Positions 1 through 8,637 of a stretch of 64,000 nucleotides of DNA are shown in pieces. The DNA is from Embleya scabrispora DSM 41855 (GTDB taxonomy: Bacteria > Actinomycetota > Actinomycetes > Streptomycetales > Streptomycetaceae), in assembly GCF_000372745.1 (NCBI RefSeq), contig NZ_KB889640.1, positions 62,194-126,193 of the forward strand, read 5' to 3'. The translations under genes and the position numbers were made by a program. Below the pieces are notes generated by a model, which saw only the letters and a list, made by a program, of their open reading frames with translations, did no database searches and was not told where the DNA came from. The number at the start of each line of letters is the position of its first letter. Position 1 is the stretch's first letter.

Positions 1-1202
1 CCTTTCGGACCGGACAAACCCCAGCCTTCCCGAGCGACCGAACCTGCCCCTATCGACTCCCCGACGACTACAACAGGCTGCGCGACGAACCGAGCTCGTT
101 GCATCGGGTGACCCTGTACGACGGCCGCCCGGCCTGGGTGGTGACCAAGCACGAGGCGGCCCGCAGGCTGCTGGCCGACCCGCGACTGTCCTCGGACCGT
201 ACCCACGCCGACTTCCCCTCGACCTCGCCCCGCATACGGGCGCTGCGCGACCGTCACCCGGGATTCATCAGCCTGGACCCACCCGAACACGGTCCCCGAC
301 GCCGGATGACCATCGCCGAGTTCACCGTCCGACGGATCAAGAGCATGCGTTCGGACGTCGAGCGCATCGTGCACGAGGCGATCGACGACCTGCTGGCCGC
401 GGGCCCGCCCGCAGACCTGGTCGACCTGTTCGCGCTGCCGGTGCCCTCGATGGTCATCTGTCGACTGCTCGGCGTCCCCTACGCGGACCACGACTTCTTC
501 CAGGACGCGAGCCGGCGACTGCTCCAGTCCACCGACGGGACCGAGGCCCGTGCCGCACGCGACCGGCTCGAACACTACCTGGACGGGCTGATCGACACGC
601 TCCGGGCGAAACCCGCGCCGGGCCTGCTGTCCACGCTGGTCGCCGAACAGCTCGCGACCGGCGCGATCGGGCGCGAGGAACTGGTCTCGACCGCGATCCT
701 GCTGCTCGTCGCCGGTCACGAGACCACCGCCTCGATGACCTCGTTGAGCGTGATCACCCTTCTCGAACATCCCGACCAACATGCCGCGTTGCGCGCCGAT
801 CCCACACTCGTGCCGGGCGCTGTCGAGGAACTGCTGCGCTACCTCGCCATCGCCGACCTCGCGGGCGGCCGGTTCGCGACGGCCGACATCGAGATCGACG
901 GGCAACTCATCCGGGCCGGCGACGGGGTGATCGTCACCAACTCCATCGCCAACCGCGACGGTTCGGTGTTCGAGGATCCGGACACCTTCGACGTGCACCG
1001 TTCGGCCCGCCATCACCTGGCCTTCGGCTACGGCGTACACCAGTGCCTCGGGCAGAATCTGGCCCGCCTGGAACTCGAGGTGATCCTCACCGCCTTGTTC
1101 GAGCGCGTTCCGACCCTGCGTCTGGCCGTCCCGGTCGAGCAACTGTCGCTGCGTCCGGGCACCACGATCCAGGGCGTCAACGAACTCCCGGTCACCTGGT
1201 GA
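1..1202 (+). CDS. Cytochrome P450 monooxygenase, 5' end outside window
   Basis: Haem-thiolate monooxygenase that takes electrons from a ferredoxin to hydroxylate a small molecule; substrate unknown. The frame is open from the first bases, and the residues before the TTG at 99 (FPSDRTCPYRLPDDYNRL) match the N-terminal region of bacterial CYP105/CYP107-like enzymes, so the true start lies upstream. Visible landmarks are the I-helix oxygen-activation motif AGHETT at 711-728, the K-helix EELLR (ExxR), and the haem loop FGYGVHQCLG with its Cys at 1044-1046. The size fits a normal soluble bacterial P450 missing only a short N-terminus. The stop overlaps the GTG of the ferredoxin gene by 4 bp, so the two are co-translated and probably form one redox pair. 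Family assignment is firm; the substrate cannot be inferred. Confidence 0.95.
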   Translation, partial: FRTGQTPAFPSDRTCPYRLPDDYNRLRDEPSSLHRVTLYDGRPAWVVTKHEAARRLLADPRLSSDRTHADFPSTSPRIRALRDRHPGFISLDPPEHGPRRRMTIAEFTVRRIKSMRSDVERIVHEAIDDLLAAGPPADLVDLFALPVPSMVICRLLGVPYADHDFFQDASRRLLQSTDGTEARAARDRLEHYLDGLIDTLRAKPAPGLLSTLVAEQLATGAIGREELVSTAILLLVAGHETTASMTSLSVITLLEHPDQHAALRADPTLVPGAVEELLRYLAIADLAGGRFATADIEIDGQLIRAGDGVIVTNSIANRDGSVFEDPDTFDVHRSARHHLAFGYGVHQCLGQNLARLELEVILTALFERVPTLRLAVPVEQLSLRPGTTIQGVNELPVTW

Positions 1203-1414
1203 GCGCCGCCAAGGCGGCCGGCCTGCGCGTCACCGCCGACCGCACCGTGTGCGTCGGCGCCGGCCTGTGCGCGCTGACCGCTCCCGAGGTCTTCGACCAG
1301 GACGACGACGGGCTGGTCACCGTCCTGGCCCCCGAGCCCGCCACCGCGCTGCACCGCGCCGCCCGTCAGGCCGGCCGGCTGTGCCCCTCCGGTGCCATCC
1401 GCACCACCGAATAG
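1199..1414 (+). CDS. [3Fe-4S] ferredoxin, P450 redox partner
   Basis: Small (71 aa) single-cluster ferredoxin that would deliver electrons to the P450 just upstream. The start is the GTG at 1199, inside a GTGA overlap with the P450 stop. A longer open frame exists upstream but is only the P450 read in another frame. Cluster ligands visible are the first Cys in DRTVCVGAGLC, the second Cys six residues on (CVGAGLC), and the Cys of the C-terminal CPSGAI. The position between the usual second and third cysteines of 4Fe-4S proteins is Ala/Gly, typical of [3Fe-4S] ferredoxins paired with actinomycete P450s. Acidic residues around the middle (DQDDDG) fit a docking surface. No ferredoxin reductase is seen nearby. 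Confidence 0.95.
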   Translation: MSAAKAAGLRVTADRTVCVGAGLCALTAPEVFDQDDDGLVTVLAPEPATALHRAARQAGRLCPSGAIRTTE

Positions 1415-1421
1415 CCGCCCC

Positions 1422-1451
1422 CGGGACCGGGCCGCGTGCGGCCCGGTCCCG
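1422..1451 (+). terminator. Hairpin terminator after P450-ferredoxin pair
   Basis: A perfect 14-bp inverted repeat (CGGGACCGGGCCGC and its complement) with a 2-nt nominal loop starts 8 bp after the ferredoxin stop. No T-run follows, as is usual for actinomycete hairpin terminators. Confidence 0.75.
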
Positions 1452-1469
1452 CCGATACGCGGCGACCCG

Positions 1470-1735
1470 CGCCCTGGGCGGTGATGTGCGCCTACAACGG
1501 CGTCAACGGCGTGAGCCTGTCGGAGAACACCCGGCTGCTCGCCGACGGCCCCGAAACCGATGTCGACCACCTTGGGCGTGCCCGGCGGACCTCGACGGGG
1601 CCACCCTCACCCCTTCCGGCGGGACGTTCCGGCCCCGGCCCGGCCCCGGGCGGGCGGGCGGCGCCGTCACGCATGCGCGCTCCCGGGCGGACGGCACCGC
1701 GGGGCCGGCACGGGGCGCGGGAACGTGACACGCCG
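1470..1735 (+). pseudogene. Remnant of a GH3 beta-glucosidase
   Basis: About 25 codons from 1475 translate to AVMCAYNGVNGV followed by SLSENTRLLAD. This matches the conserved 'VMxAYNxVNG...(C/S)EN...LL' segment that precedes the catalytic Asp of family 3 glycoside hydrolases. The match then fades through frame changes (ETDVDHLG, then a shifted GVPGGPRRG reminiscent of the 'DLxMPGP' region). No start, no catalytic Asp region and no full-length frame remain, so this is a decayed internal fragment. The surrounding 1452-1821 stretch shows no other gene. Recognition rests on one short but characteristic motif, so confidence is moderate. Confidence 0.55.
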
Positions 1736-1821
1736 GTGGTGGGAGTGACACAAAGGCAGTCGATCGGATGGTGTGCCGGCGTACGCCGTTGCGGCCGAAG
1801 GCGGGCACTCGTTGATCCGTC

Positions 1822-2055
1822 ATGACCACATCCGCGTCGCTCGACGAGGCATTGGGCACACTCGCCACGGCGATCGAGGACATCCTCGACCTCCTCGCCC
1901 CCATCCGTACACCCGCGCCCGCTGCCGAACCGGCGCCCGCTCACCATCGATCCGGCCCCGACGCCCCCGAGCAGGCCGTTCCGGTGCTGCACCTGGACCC
2001 CGGAATCGACCCGGACGCCCTCGTCCAGGCCCTCCGACACGCCCTGCACCGATAG
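1822..2055 (+). CDS. Small hypothetical protein (77 aa)
   Basis: Not recognised. The ATG at 1822 opens a 77-residue frame with a plausible amphipathic N-terminal helix (SLDEALGTLATAIEDILDLL), a Pro/Ala-rich linker, and a C-terminal helix (DPDALVQALRHALHR). Third-position GC looks coding-like, and leucines recur at heptad-like spacing, which could support helix packing. There is no convincing ribosome-binding site before the ATG, and 2056-2175 beyond it is empty up to the convergent GT87 gene. It could be a small regulatory or adaptor protein, or a chance frame in a decayed region. Confidence 0.4.
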   Translation: MTTSASLDEALGTLATAIEDILDLLAPIRTPAPAAEPAPAHHRSGPDAPEQAVPVLHLDPGIDPDALVQALRHALHR

Positions 2056-2175
2056 CCCCTCGGGCACCGACGTCGCGCCCGCACGGAACGCAACTCGCCA
2101 CATCCGCACGGAACTTGGCGGCATCGATCGACCACCCCCGGCCGTCGCCGGGAAACCGTGGATGCCGCCGCCGAG

Positions 2176-3435
2176 TCAGCCCGAGAGTGCCGACGACCGC
2201 TCCGCCCGCCTCGACGGTTCGGGTTCGGGGCGCGCGGCCACGAGCAGGAAGGCCGCGCCGAAGGCCACATAGCAGGACGAGCGCAGCAGTTCGAAGCCGG
2301 TCAGATGCCATTCCTGACCGGGCAGGTGCGGTACGGACCAGACCAGGAAGCTCGGGAAGACGATCAGACCCGCGGACAACAGCGTCTCGGGCCGCGCGTT
2401 CGGACCCCGCAGCCCCGCCCACAACAGGATCGCGATCGGCACGCACCACACCCAGTGGTGGCTCCAGGAGATGGGACTGGCGAGCAGCCCGGCCACCGCG
2501 GCCGCGGGCAGCCCCCACGCGTCCCCGCGCCGACGGTGGGCGATCACGGCGCACAGCATGCCGAGCACGCCCACCGCGACGATGGTCGCCGTCCCGCCGA
2601 TGCCGGGATCGAACAGCCGGGTCACCCGGGTGAGCAGCCCGCGCGCCGACTGGTTGGCGGCGTTCTCCACCCGCCCGACCCGCTCGGGGGTGAACACCAG
2701 ATCGGTCCAGAACCGCCGGGTGGCCCCGGGCAGGAGCACAGCCGAGAACACCACCGTCCCGGCCGCGGTGCCGATGGCGGTGAGCGCCTCGCGGCGGCGT
2801 CCGGTGAGCAGCAGATAGACGACGAAGACCGCCGGGGTGACCTTGATCCCGGCCACCAGCCCCAGACCCGCCCCACGCAGACGCGCGCCGGGCGGACGGC
2901 CGAAGTCCCACAGCACCACGGCCAGCACCGCCAGGTTGACCTGCCCGTAGCGCATCGTGGTGAACACCGGCTCGAACCAGAGGGCGAAGGTGCTCGCGGC
3001 CGCGAGCACCCACGGGCCGAGGCGCGTCCCGCCCGGGTCCACCAGGCGCATCGAGAGCCGGACCACGATCGCCACGAGCAGCAGATTCACGACCACGCCC
3101 AGCCCGAGCAGCACATCCTCGGGCAGGTAGGTCAGCGGGACGAACAGCAGCGCGGCGAACGGCGGATAGGTCGCCCTGAGGCCGTGCGGCGTGTCGAGCG
3201 GGCCGTACAGGTCGATCCCCTCGCGCACGGCCAGCCCCTCGGCGCGGTAGACCACCAGGTCGACCATCGAGGGGTGGCTGAGGTGTCGCGCGAGCAGGTA
3301 GACGCCGATCGACACGGCGCAGGCCGACGTCCAGAGCCACAGCCGGCGCGCCGCAGGCGATCCGTCCGGGGCGTCGCCGAGAACGCCCCCTCGCCGCACG
3401 CGGGATCGGCCGCCGAAGCCGGTGGGGCGTCTCAT
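2176..3435 (-). CDS. GT87-family polyprenol-phosphate-mannose-dependent mannosyltransferase
   Basis: Integral membrane glycosyltransferase (419 aa) of the GT87 / former DUF2029 group (the family of mycobacterial PimE). These enzymes move mannose or arabinose from polyprenyl-phosphate donors onto lipids, glycans or proteins on the outer face of the membrane. About ten hydrophobic segments are visible from residue 32 onward. The extracytoplasmic motif region contains LVVYRAEGLAVREGIDLYG early and later TYPPFAALLFVPL, FTTMRYGQVN, GLVAGIKVTPAVF and SPISWSHHWVW, all typical of GT87. The ATG at 3435 precedes a short basic N-terminus that fits the inside-positive rule. It stands alone, convergent with the 77-aa frame. 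The acceptor is unknown. Confidence 0.85.
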   Translation of the reverse strand: MRRPTGFGGRSRVRRGGVLGDAPDGSPAARRLWLWTSACAVSIGVYLLARHLSHPSMVDLVVYRAEGLAVREGIDLYGPLDTPHGLRATYPPFAALLFVPLTYLPEDVLLGLGVVVNLLLVAIVVRLSMRLVDPGGTRLGPWVLAAASTFALWFEPVFTTMRYGQVNLAVLAVVLWDFGRPPGARLRGAGLGLVAGIKVTPAVFVVYLLLTGRRREALTAIGTAAGTVVFSAVLLPGATRRFWTDLVFTPERVGRVENAANQSARGLLTRVTRLFDPGIGGTATIVAVGVLGMLCAVIAHRRRGDAWGLPAAAVAGLLASPISWSHHWVWCVPIAILLWAGLRGPNARPETLLSAGLIVFPSFLVWSVPHLPGQEWHLTGFELLRSSCYVAFGAAFLLVAARPEPEPSRRAERSSALSG

Positions 3436-3734
3436 ACGACGACGCTAACCCGCGCGCCGGTCCGTTCCCGGCGCTTGTGGTTCGGCCATCAAGGTGGTGT
3501 CGAGCGCACGGCCCGCACCCCGCCCGACCGGCTGATCACCGCGAGCGGTCGCCGACCACACGGTCGACATCCCCGGTCGCGCCGCGGGGCCGAGTTCGCC
3601 CTGACACGCCGCCGTGCGGCAAACGAGTGAGGGTCGGCGTCCTCGGGCCGGTCGTGTTGTTCCCTGGTGGGGCACCCCCGTGCACGACGTGCGGAGCACA
3701 CGCACGCCGTCCGCCATCCGTCCAGGAGGTCCCC

Positions 3735-4061
3735 GTGACCATCGCCCCCGGCAAGCTCTCCGAACCGGCGGTAGGCGCGTTCGTCGCCGCCGTCAACGCG
3801 CGTGACAAGGACGCCTTCGCCGCGCTGCTGACCACCGACGCGACGATGTCCGACGACGGCTCGGACCGCGATCTGCAGGACTGGGCGGATCGGGAGATCT
3901 TCTCCTCCAACGGCCACATGGACGTGGTGACCGAGTCCGACGGCGGGCGCGCCCTGGTCGTGAGCTACCGCAACGACACGTGGGGCGAGATGCGCACCGC
4001 CTGGCGGTTCACCATCACCCCCGACGGCCACATCAGCCGCTTCGAAACCGGCCAGGCATAG
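3735..4061 (+). CDS. SnoaL/NTF2-like small protein (108 aa)
   Basis: Start chosen at GTG 3735, preceded by an ideal AGGAGGT at 3724-3730. The frame is open further upstream without a start signal. The product begins with a helix (LSEPAVGAFVAAVNARDKDAFAAL), then LTTDATMSDDGSDRDL and a series of beta strands. This is the layout of NTF2-fold SnoaL-like proteins, which bind small hydrophobic ligands or act as cyclases, isomerases or hydrolases. The Asp-rich DATMSDDGSDRD loop sits where many family members place pocket residues. It is monocistronic. The 3436-3734 stretch before it holds no gene that can be supported. Specific activity cannot be predicted. Confidence 0.8.
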   Translation: MTIAPGKLSEPAVGAFVAAVNARDKDAFAALLTTDATMSDDGSDRDLQDWADREIFSSNGHMDVVTESDGGRALVVSYRNDTWGEMRTAWRFTITPDGHISRFETGQA

Positions 4062-4143
4062 CCTCCGCCGCCGCGGCCCGACGGGGGATCGAAGACACGC
4101 CGGAGGCCGTTCAACCGCCTCGCGGGACACGCCGCGGTTCGCC

Positions 4144-5238
4144 TCAGCCGGGTTCGTGGTCGTCGTCGAAGACCAACCCGGGCAGGTGGGCCGTGACGAA
4201 CCCGGGGTGGTGCGGCGCGGGCCGGACCGGGCGATCCGCCGCCGAGTGGCCGTCGTCGGCGAGCATGCCGGTCGCGGTCAACACCGCCTCCACCCGGCGG
4301 ATCGCGCCGGGCGGCCCGGTGACCGCGATCAGCACGCCCCGCCGACCGTCGCGCGTGCGCGAACTCAGGTACGCGCCGGAATCGGCGTCGGGCACCGGCG
4401 TCGCGGCCATTCGGCGCATCAGGTCGAGCAGGACACCGGCGTCGTCGGGCTCGTCGAACATGCGCGGCCGGTACGTCGCCGGATCCACGTCGCCGCGCCA
4501 CGTGCTGACCTCGGCAGCCAACACCCCACCGTCCGGGCCGCCTTGCCCACTTCCTCCGTCGAGACCGAAGTCGACCCGCAACCGCTCGCCCGCCCGCTGC
4601 ACCTCGCCGAGCGAGAGTATGGACCAGAACACCAGGCGGCGACCGACCAGCGCCGGTCGCAGCACGGCGGCGGCCTGCTCGGCCGGCAGCGCGTCGGCCG
4701 GCGTCCGCGCATCGACGTCGGCGACCAGTCGTGTGCACACCTTCGCCAGCGGCCGACCGTCCCGGTCGACGACGTCCAGGTGGGCCGCCGGCGGCACCGA
4801 CCGACCGTGCGCCGAATCGGGGACGCTCCCGACCAGCCGCACCGCGACCACGGCCAGCCGGTCGTCGGCCAACCGCCTCCGTACATCCTCGACAGACCGG
4901 CGCCGCCCGGCCCGGACCTCCCGCTGGGCGTCCAGCAGCAGGGTGAGGTGCCGGCAGGCGCGACACTGCGGCCGGTTGGCCCGCCAGACGCACGCTTCCT
5001 CGGTGATCGCCCCGCAGTCGGCGCACTCGAAGACGGTCGGCGCACAATCGTCGATCGCGAACAATAGGTCGCCCTGCGTGTTTTCCGGACCGACCAGCAC
5101 ACCACGCGGCGCCTGCACCGGTTCCAGCGGCGGATCCAACCGGGCCAACTCGTCGACGGTCAGCAGACCGTTCCGGTCCTCGTCGGGTCCGTATTCGTCG
5201 AGATTCTCGTAGTCTCGGAGCGATCCCCACCCGCGCAT
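4144..5238 (-). CDS. Hypothetical protein with a CxxC...CxxC zinc ribbon (364 aa)
   Basis: Function not recognised. ATG 5238 is preferred over an upstream GTG because GGAGG lies 8 nt before it. Near residue 70 the sequence CADCGAITEEACVW followed by QCRACRHL gives two Cys pairs spaced as in a zinc ribbon. A DEDRNGLLTVDELARL stretch near the N-terminus resembles a single EF-hand-like loop, which could be coincidental. The middle is rich in Arg/Asp/Val with an apparent beta-strand pattern, and the C-terminal part (GRRGVLIAVTGPPGAIRRVEAVL) looks like a small alpha/beta domain. The gene stands alone between convergent and divergent neighbours. It is judged real on length, codon bias and the ordered cysteine motif. 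Confidence 0.7.
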   Translation of the reverse strand: MRGWGSLRDYENLDEYGPDEDRNGLLTVDELARLDPPLEPVQAPRGVLVGPENTQGDLLFAIDDCAPTVFECADCGAITEEACVWRANRPQCRACRHLTLLLDAQREVRAGRRRSVEDVRRRLADDRLAVVAVRLVGSVPDSAHGRSVPPAAHLDVVDRDGRPLAKVCTRLVADVDARTPADALPAEQAAAVLRPALVGRRLVFWSILSLGEVQRAGERLRVDFGLDGGSGQGGPDGGVLAAEVSTWRGDVDPATYRPRMFDEPDDAGVLLDLMRRMAATPVPDADSGAYLSSRTRDGRRGVLIAVTGPPGAIRRVEAVLTATGMLADDGHSAADRPVRPAPHHPGFVTAHLPGLVFDDDHEPG

Positions 5239-5476
5239 GCCCCCGCCTCCGTCCCACACTCGGACCGCCCGAGCCCACGACCGGAGCCGCCCCGCGCACC
5301 GCGGGCCACAGGGTGAGACGGCGCCCGATCGGCACGAGCCGAGCCATCAGAGTAGGTCCCGCCTGCCGCGCCGGCGAAGCCGCCGGTCCCGGCTCGGCCG
5401 GCCGAAGAGATCCGGGGCGGCCTCCCCAATCCGCGGCCCGCGTCCCGACCGAGGCCGGCGCGTACGCTGAGCCGCC

Positions 5477-6007
5477 ATGAGCCCCGAAGCCGACGAACGC
5501 GGACAGGCGTTGCGCCACGAGATGCATGCCACCGGCTCGGCGCGGCGCAACGCTCTCGCGCTGATGTCCGCGTGCTGCCTGATCCTCATACCCTGGACCG
5601 GCTATCTGCTCGTCAGCCTGCCGATGCACTACGAGGCGCGCCGTTGGCGGGACGCGTGGGCGGGCTTCGACGTGGGCCTGCTCATCGCGCTGGCCTGCAC
5701 CGCGTACTTCGGGTGGCGACGCCGGCAGGCGCTGATCCCCGCCGCCATGATCACCGCGACCCTGCTGGTCTGCGACGCGTGGTTCGACGTGATGCTCGCG
5801 TGGGGCACGCCCGACCTGTGGCTGAGCCTCGCCTCCGCCGCGCTGTGCGAACTGCCCCTCGCGGCGTTCCTGGCCACCCGCGCCCGCCGACTGCTCCGTT
5901 ACACGCTGCGGGCGCACTGGTACGAACTCGGCTTGCCGGGCGAGCCGCCTCCGCTGTGCCGATTGCCCCTGTTCGGACTGCCGAACCCGCGGAACCGGCG
6001 CGAGTAG
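5477..6007 (+). CDS. Four-helix integral membrane protein (176 aa)
   Basis: Conserved type of small actinomycete membrane protein of unknown function. After a soluble N-terminus (residues 1-25) four hydrophobic segments are visible, around residues 28-50, 62-80, 87-108 and 113-130. A basic, cytoplasm-like tail ends RYTLRAHWYELGLPG...LPNPRNRRE. A WRDAWAGFDVGL motif and a CDAWFDVML segment lie at the membrane ends. Start ATG 5477 has the nearby GCCGCC context but only a weak ribosome-binding site. It ends just before the P450 remnant on the same strand. No enzymatic motif is visible. Confidence 0.8.
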   Translation: MSPEADERGQALRHEMHATGSARRNALALMSACCLILIPWTGYLLVSLPMHYEARRWRDAWAGFDVGLLIALACTAYFGWRRRQALIPAAMITATLLVCDAWFDVMLAWGTPDLWLSLASAALCELPLAAFLATRARRLLRYTLRAHWYELGLPGEPPPLCRLPLFGLPNPRNRRE

Positions 6008-6015
6008 CGCCGGCC

Positions 6016-6897
6016 CACCCCGTGGCCGGCCCGACACGCCCTCGATCCGGGAAACGTCCCCCGCGCCCGGCCTTCGTGTTGTGCCATCCCGAACTCGCCC
6101 GGCTGGTGCCGGCGGACGGCCGCGCCTTCGACCGCGTCGGACCGCTCTACGAGGGCTCACGCACCGCGCTGGGCAACGGCCTGGCCACGTGTCCGCACGC
6201 CGACCACCGCCGGCAACGAATGATGATGCAACCCGCGTTCCGCGCCGAGCACCTGTCCGGCTACGCCGACGCGATGCACCGCGAGATCGGCGTCGCACCG
6301 GATCGCCGGCGGCCGGGCCGGGTGGTCGACATGGTCGACGAGATGTTCGCGCTGACCACGACCGTGGCCGTGCGCAGCCTCTTCGGTTCCGGCATCGCCG
6401 ATCGCGACATCGCCGAACTGCGCGACAGGCTGGACACCTTCCTCAGGGGCTTCAACCTGCGCGCCCTGCTGCCCGCCGTCGACTCCCTGCCCACCCCGGG
6501 CGGGCCGCCGGCCTGGGTGCTCCCGCGCACGGCCACGCGCGAGATCGAGGTGGCCGGCCGCCGGCTGGGCGCGGGCAGCACGCTCGTCTTCAGCCCATAC
6601 ATCCCGCACCGCCACCCCGGGTTCCACGCCGAGCCGAACCGGTTCCGGCCGGACCGCGAACATGCCGACGGCATCGGCCCGGGGACCTGGTCGCGCAGCT
6701 CGTTCGTGCCCTTCGGCAGCGGTCCGCACAAGTGCATCGGCGACACCTTCGCACTGACCGAGGCCACCCTCGCGCCGGCCTCGATCGCGTCCCGCCGGCG
6801 ACTGCGGCCGGCCTCGGCCGCTCCGGTCCGCCCCACCCCGCGCAGCGGGCTGACCCCGCGCGCCCTGCCGATGCACCTGATCCGGCGCCGAATCAGG
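6016..6897 (+). pseudogene. Cytochrome P450 (pentalenene-oxygenase-like) lacking its central catalytic region
   Basis: Residues from FVLCHPELARLV to NLRALLPAVDSLPT match the N-terminal half of terpene-oxidising P450s such as CYP183/CYP170. From PPAWVLPRTATREIEV onward they match the C-terminal third, including the haem loop FVPFGSGPHKCIGD at about 6706-6747. The two halves are joined in frame near 6496-6507. The intervening 150-170 residues, including the I-helix A-G-x-D/E-T-T oxygen motif and the K-helix ExxR, are missing, so no active P450 can form. The N-terminal 60 or so residues also lack a recognisable start, and the natural stop is lost: the frame runs on antisense through the next gene. 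It reads as a deletion-derived pseudogene. Confidence 0.8.
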
Positions 6898-6931
6898 GGC
6901 ACCCGAGCTGCCGCGCCCGGTCCGGATCCGT

Positions 6932-7540
6932 TCACCCGTGGGCGGCGACGCACTCCCCCACCGGGTCGAACAGCAGCTTCCAGTTGCCCGGTACGCGCCG
7001 CACCGCGGAGGCGAGGTGGAACCGGACCACCGTCCACTCGTCCGGCCGGGCCGGCACGCCGTGTGCCCGAACGACCGCCAGGCCGTGGTCCAGCGCCTCG
7101 ACGTGGTCGTCCTCGTCGAACCCCAGGCGTGTGTAGGCCCGTTCCACCTCCACCGGCTTGGACAGCGACTCGTCCCACCCGGCGACCGCGTCGAGCAGAT
7201 AGAGCAGGTTGCTTCCGGGCTGCGGTAGTTCGCCACGTAGTCGGGCCGTCTCGAACTCCCGGTCCGCGTCCCGCGCCACCAGATCCGAACCGTGCACCGC
7301 CCACGCGATCAGGTCCGCCCAGTAGTCGGCTTCGTGCCGGCCGTCGGTCTGTCGGATGTGCTCGCTCGCGAACGCCGCCATCGTGTCCGGGTCGTCGATC
7401 AACGGCGAGACGGCCATGTCGCTTTGCCCGTCGAAGCCGAAGAAGTAGCGGCGCCCGTCGAGAACGAGCGATTCGATGCCGGCCACGTGGCCGGTCCGTC
7501 CGGGCAGCGGCTCGAAGTGCGTGATGGGTTCCGGGTTCAT
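6932..7540 (-). CDS. Hypothetical protein (202 aa)
   Basis: Not recognised. The ATG at 7540 gives MNPEPITHFEPLP; upstream in-frame GTG codons belong to low-complexity sequence and are not favoured. The product is acidic, with clear alternating strand/helix blocks (RRYFFGFDGQSDMAVS, HEADYWADLIAWAVHGSD, VERAYTRLGFDEDDHVEAL, WTVVRFHLASAVRRVPGNW). It has no signal peptide or membrane segment, so a soluble cytoplasmic protein of about 22 kDa is expected. It ends 35 bp from the P450 remnant on the other strand and lies 121 bp after the aldo/keto reductase gene on the same strand, which might allow co-transcription. Coding character is clear; function is not. Confidence 0.7.
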   Translation of the reverse strand: MNPEPITHFEPLPGRTGHVAGIESLVLDGRRYFFGFDGQSDMAVSPLIDDPDTMAAFASEHIRQTDGRHEADYWADLIAWAVHGSDLVARDADREFETARLRGELPQPGSNLLYLLDAVAGWDESLSKPVEVERAYTRLGFDEDDHVEALDHGLAVVRAHGVPARPDEWTVVRFHLASAVRRVPGNWKLLFDPVGECVAAHG

Positions 7541-7661
7541 GCCGACGACGGTAGCGAAAAGCACCTGCGCCGACGCCCCGGCCCGCCTTCCGCCTCTGGC
7601 CGCGGACCCACCCTCGCCGCTGCGGGCGCGCGCACCCGCCCTCGCCACGTCGGCTACTCGC

Positions 7662-8573
7662 TCACTCCGCGCGCCGGTGTGGTTCGCCCAGCAGGGCGAG
7701 ATCGGCCGCGGTCAGCCGCAGCGCGCCGGCGGCCACGTTGGCGACCAGGTGGTCCGGGTTGCCGGTGCCGGGGATGGCCAACACGTGCGGCCCCTGGTGC
7801 AGTGTCCAGGCCACCCGCACCTGCGCCGCGCTCGCGTCGTGGGTGCGCGCCACTTCGAGGACCTCCGGCTCCTCGGTGCCGACGGCGCCCACCTGGCGAC
7901 CGGCCCCGGCGATCGCGTAGAACGGCACGAACGCGACGCCCTGTTCGCCACAGGCTCGGACGAACTCGTCCTGATCGGCCCGGATCCCGATGCCGTACTG
8001 GTTCTGCACGCAGACCACCGGCGCGATGGCCTGTGCCTCGGCGAGTTGGTTCGGGTGGATGTTGGAGACGCCCAGGTGTCGGATCAGTCCGGCTTCGCGC
8101 AGTTCGGCCAGCGCGCCGAAGCGCTCGGCGATCGAGTCGGTGCCCAGGATCCGCAGATTCACCACGTCGAGGTGGTCGCGACCGAGCTGGCGCAGGTTCT
8201 CCTCGACTTGGCCGCGCAGTTGCGCCGGCGTGATCGCGTGCGGCGCCCAGTGACCCGCCGGGTCCCGGCCCGGTCCGACCTTGGTGGTGATCACCAGGTC
8301 GTCGGGGTAGGGCGCGAGCGCCCGGTTTATCAGTTCGTTGGCGGAGCGCAGCGGGGAGAAGTAGAAGGCGGCGGTGTCGATGTGGTTCACCCCGAGGTCG
8401 ACCGCGCGGCGCAGCACGCCGATCGCCCGGTCCCGATCGCTGGGCACCGCGTCGGCGGCCAGCGCCTCGCCGTCCTGGGTGAGGCGCATCGCGCCGAATC
8501 CGATCCGGTTGATCGTCAGGTCGCCGAGCGTCCAGGTGCCCGATGCCGCCGCGGTGATCGTCTGTGCAGTCAT
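7662..8573 (-). CDS. Aldo/keto reductase (303 aa)
   Basis: NADPH-dependent oxidoreductase of the AKR (beta/alpha)8 superfamily, reducing aldehydes or ketones in the cytoplasm; substrate unknown. The start is taken as ATG 8573 (MTAQTIT) rather than the upstream GTG. Landmarks in order are IGFGAMRLT, the NHIDTAAFY segment with the catalytic Asp and Tyr, ELINRAL, LVITTKVG with the catalytic Lys, and VNLRIL where the family's usual His position is Asn/Arg. That variation is common in one bacterial AKR subgroup. The C-terminal cofactor loop is AIPGTGNPDHL. The length is slightly under the family average. It is monocistronic or paired with the hypothetical gene behind it. Confidence 0.9.
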   Translation of the reverse strand: MTAQTITAAASGTWTLGDLTINRIGFGAMRLTQDGEALAADAVPSDRDRAIGVLRRAVDLGVNHIDTAAFYFSPLRSANELINRALAPYPDDLVITTKVGPGRDPAGHWAPHAITPAQLRGQVEENLRQLGRDHLDVVNLRILGTDSIAERFGALAELREAGLIRHLGVSNIHPNQLAEAQAIAPVVCVQNQYGIGIRADQDEFVRACGEQGVAFVPFYAIAGAGRQVGAVGTEEPEVLEVARTHDASAAQVRVAWTLHQGPHVLAIPGTGNPDHLVANVAAGALRLTAADLALLGEPHRRAE

Positions 8574-8637
8574 GTCCGCATGATTGCGACGCACTAGGCC
8601 GACCGCCATCGATTAAGCCATATGCGAATCCTCGGGA

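Noticed and set aside
1043-1414. Longer 123-aa version of the ferredoxin
   Set aside because: The extra N-terminus is the P450 coding sequence in another frame; the GTG at 1199 fits family length and the GTGA overlap.
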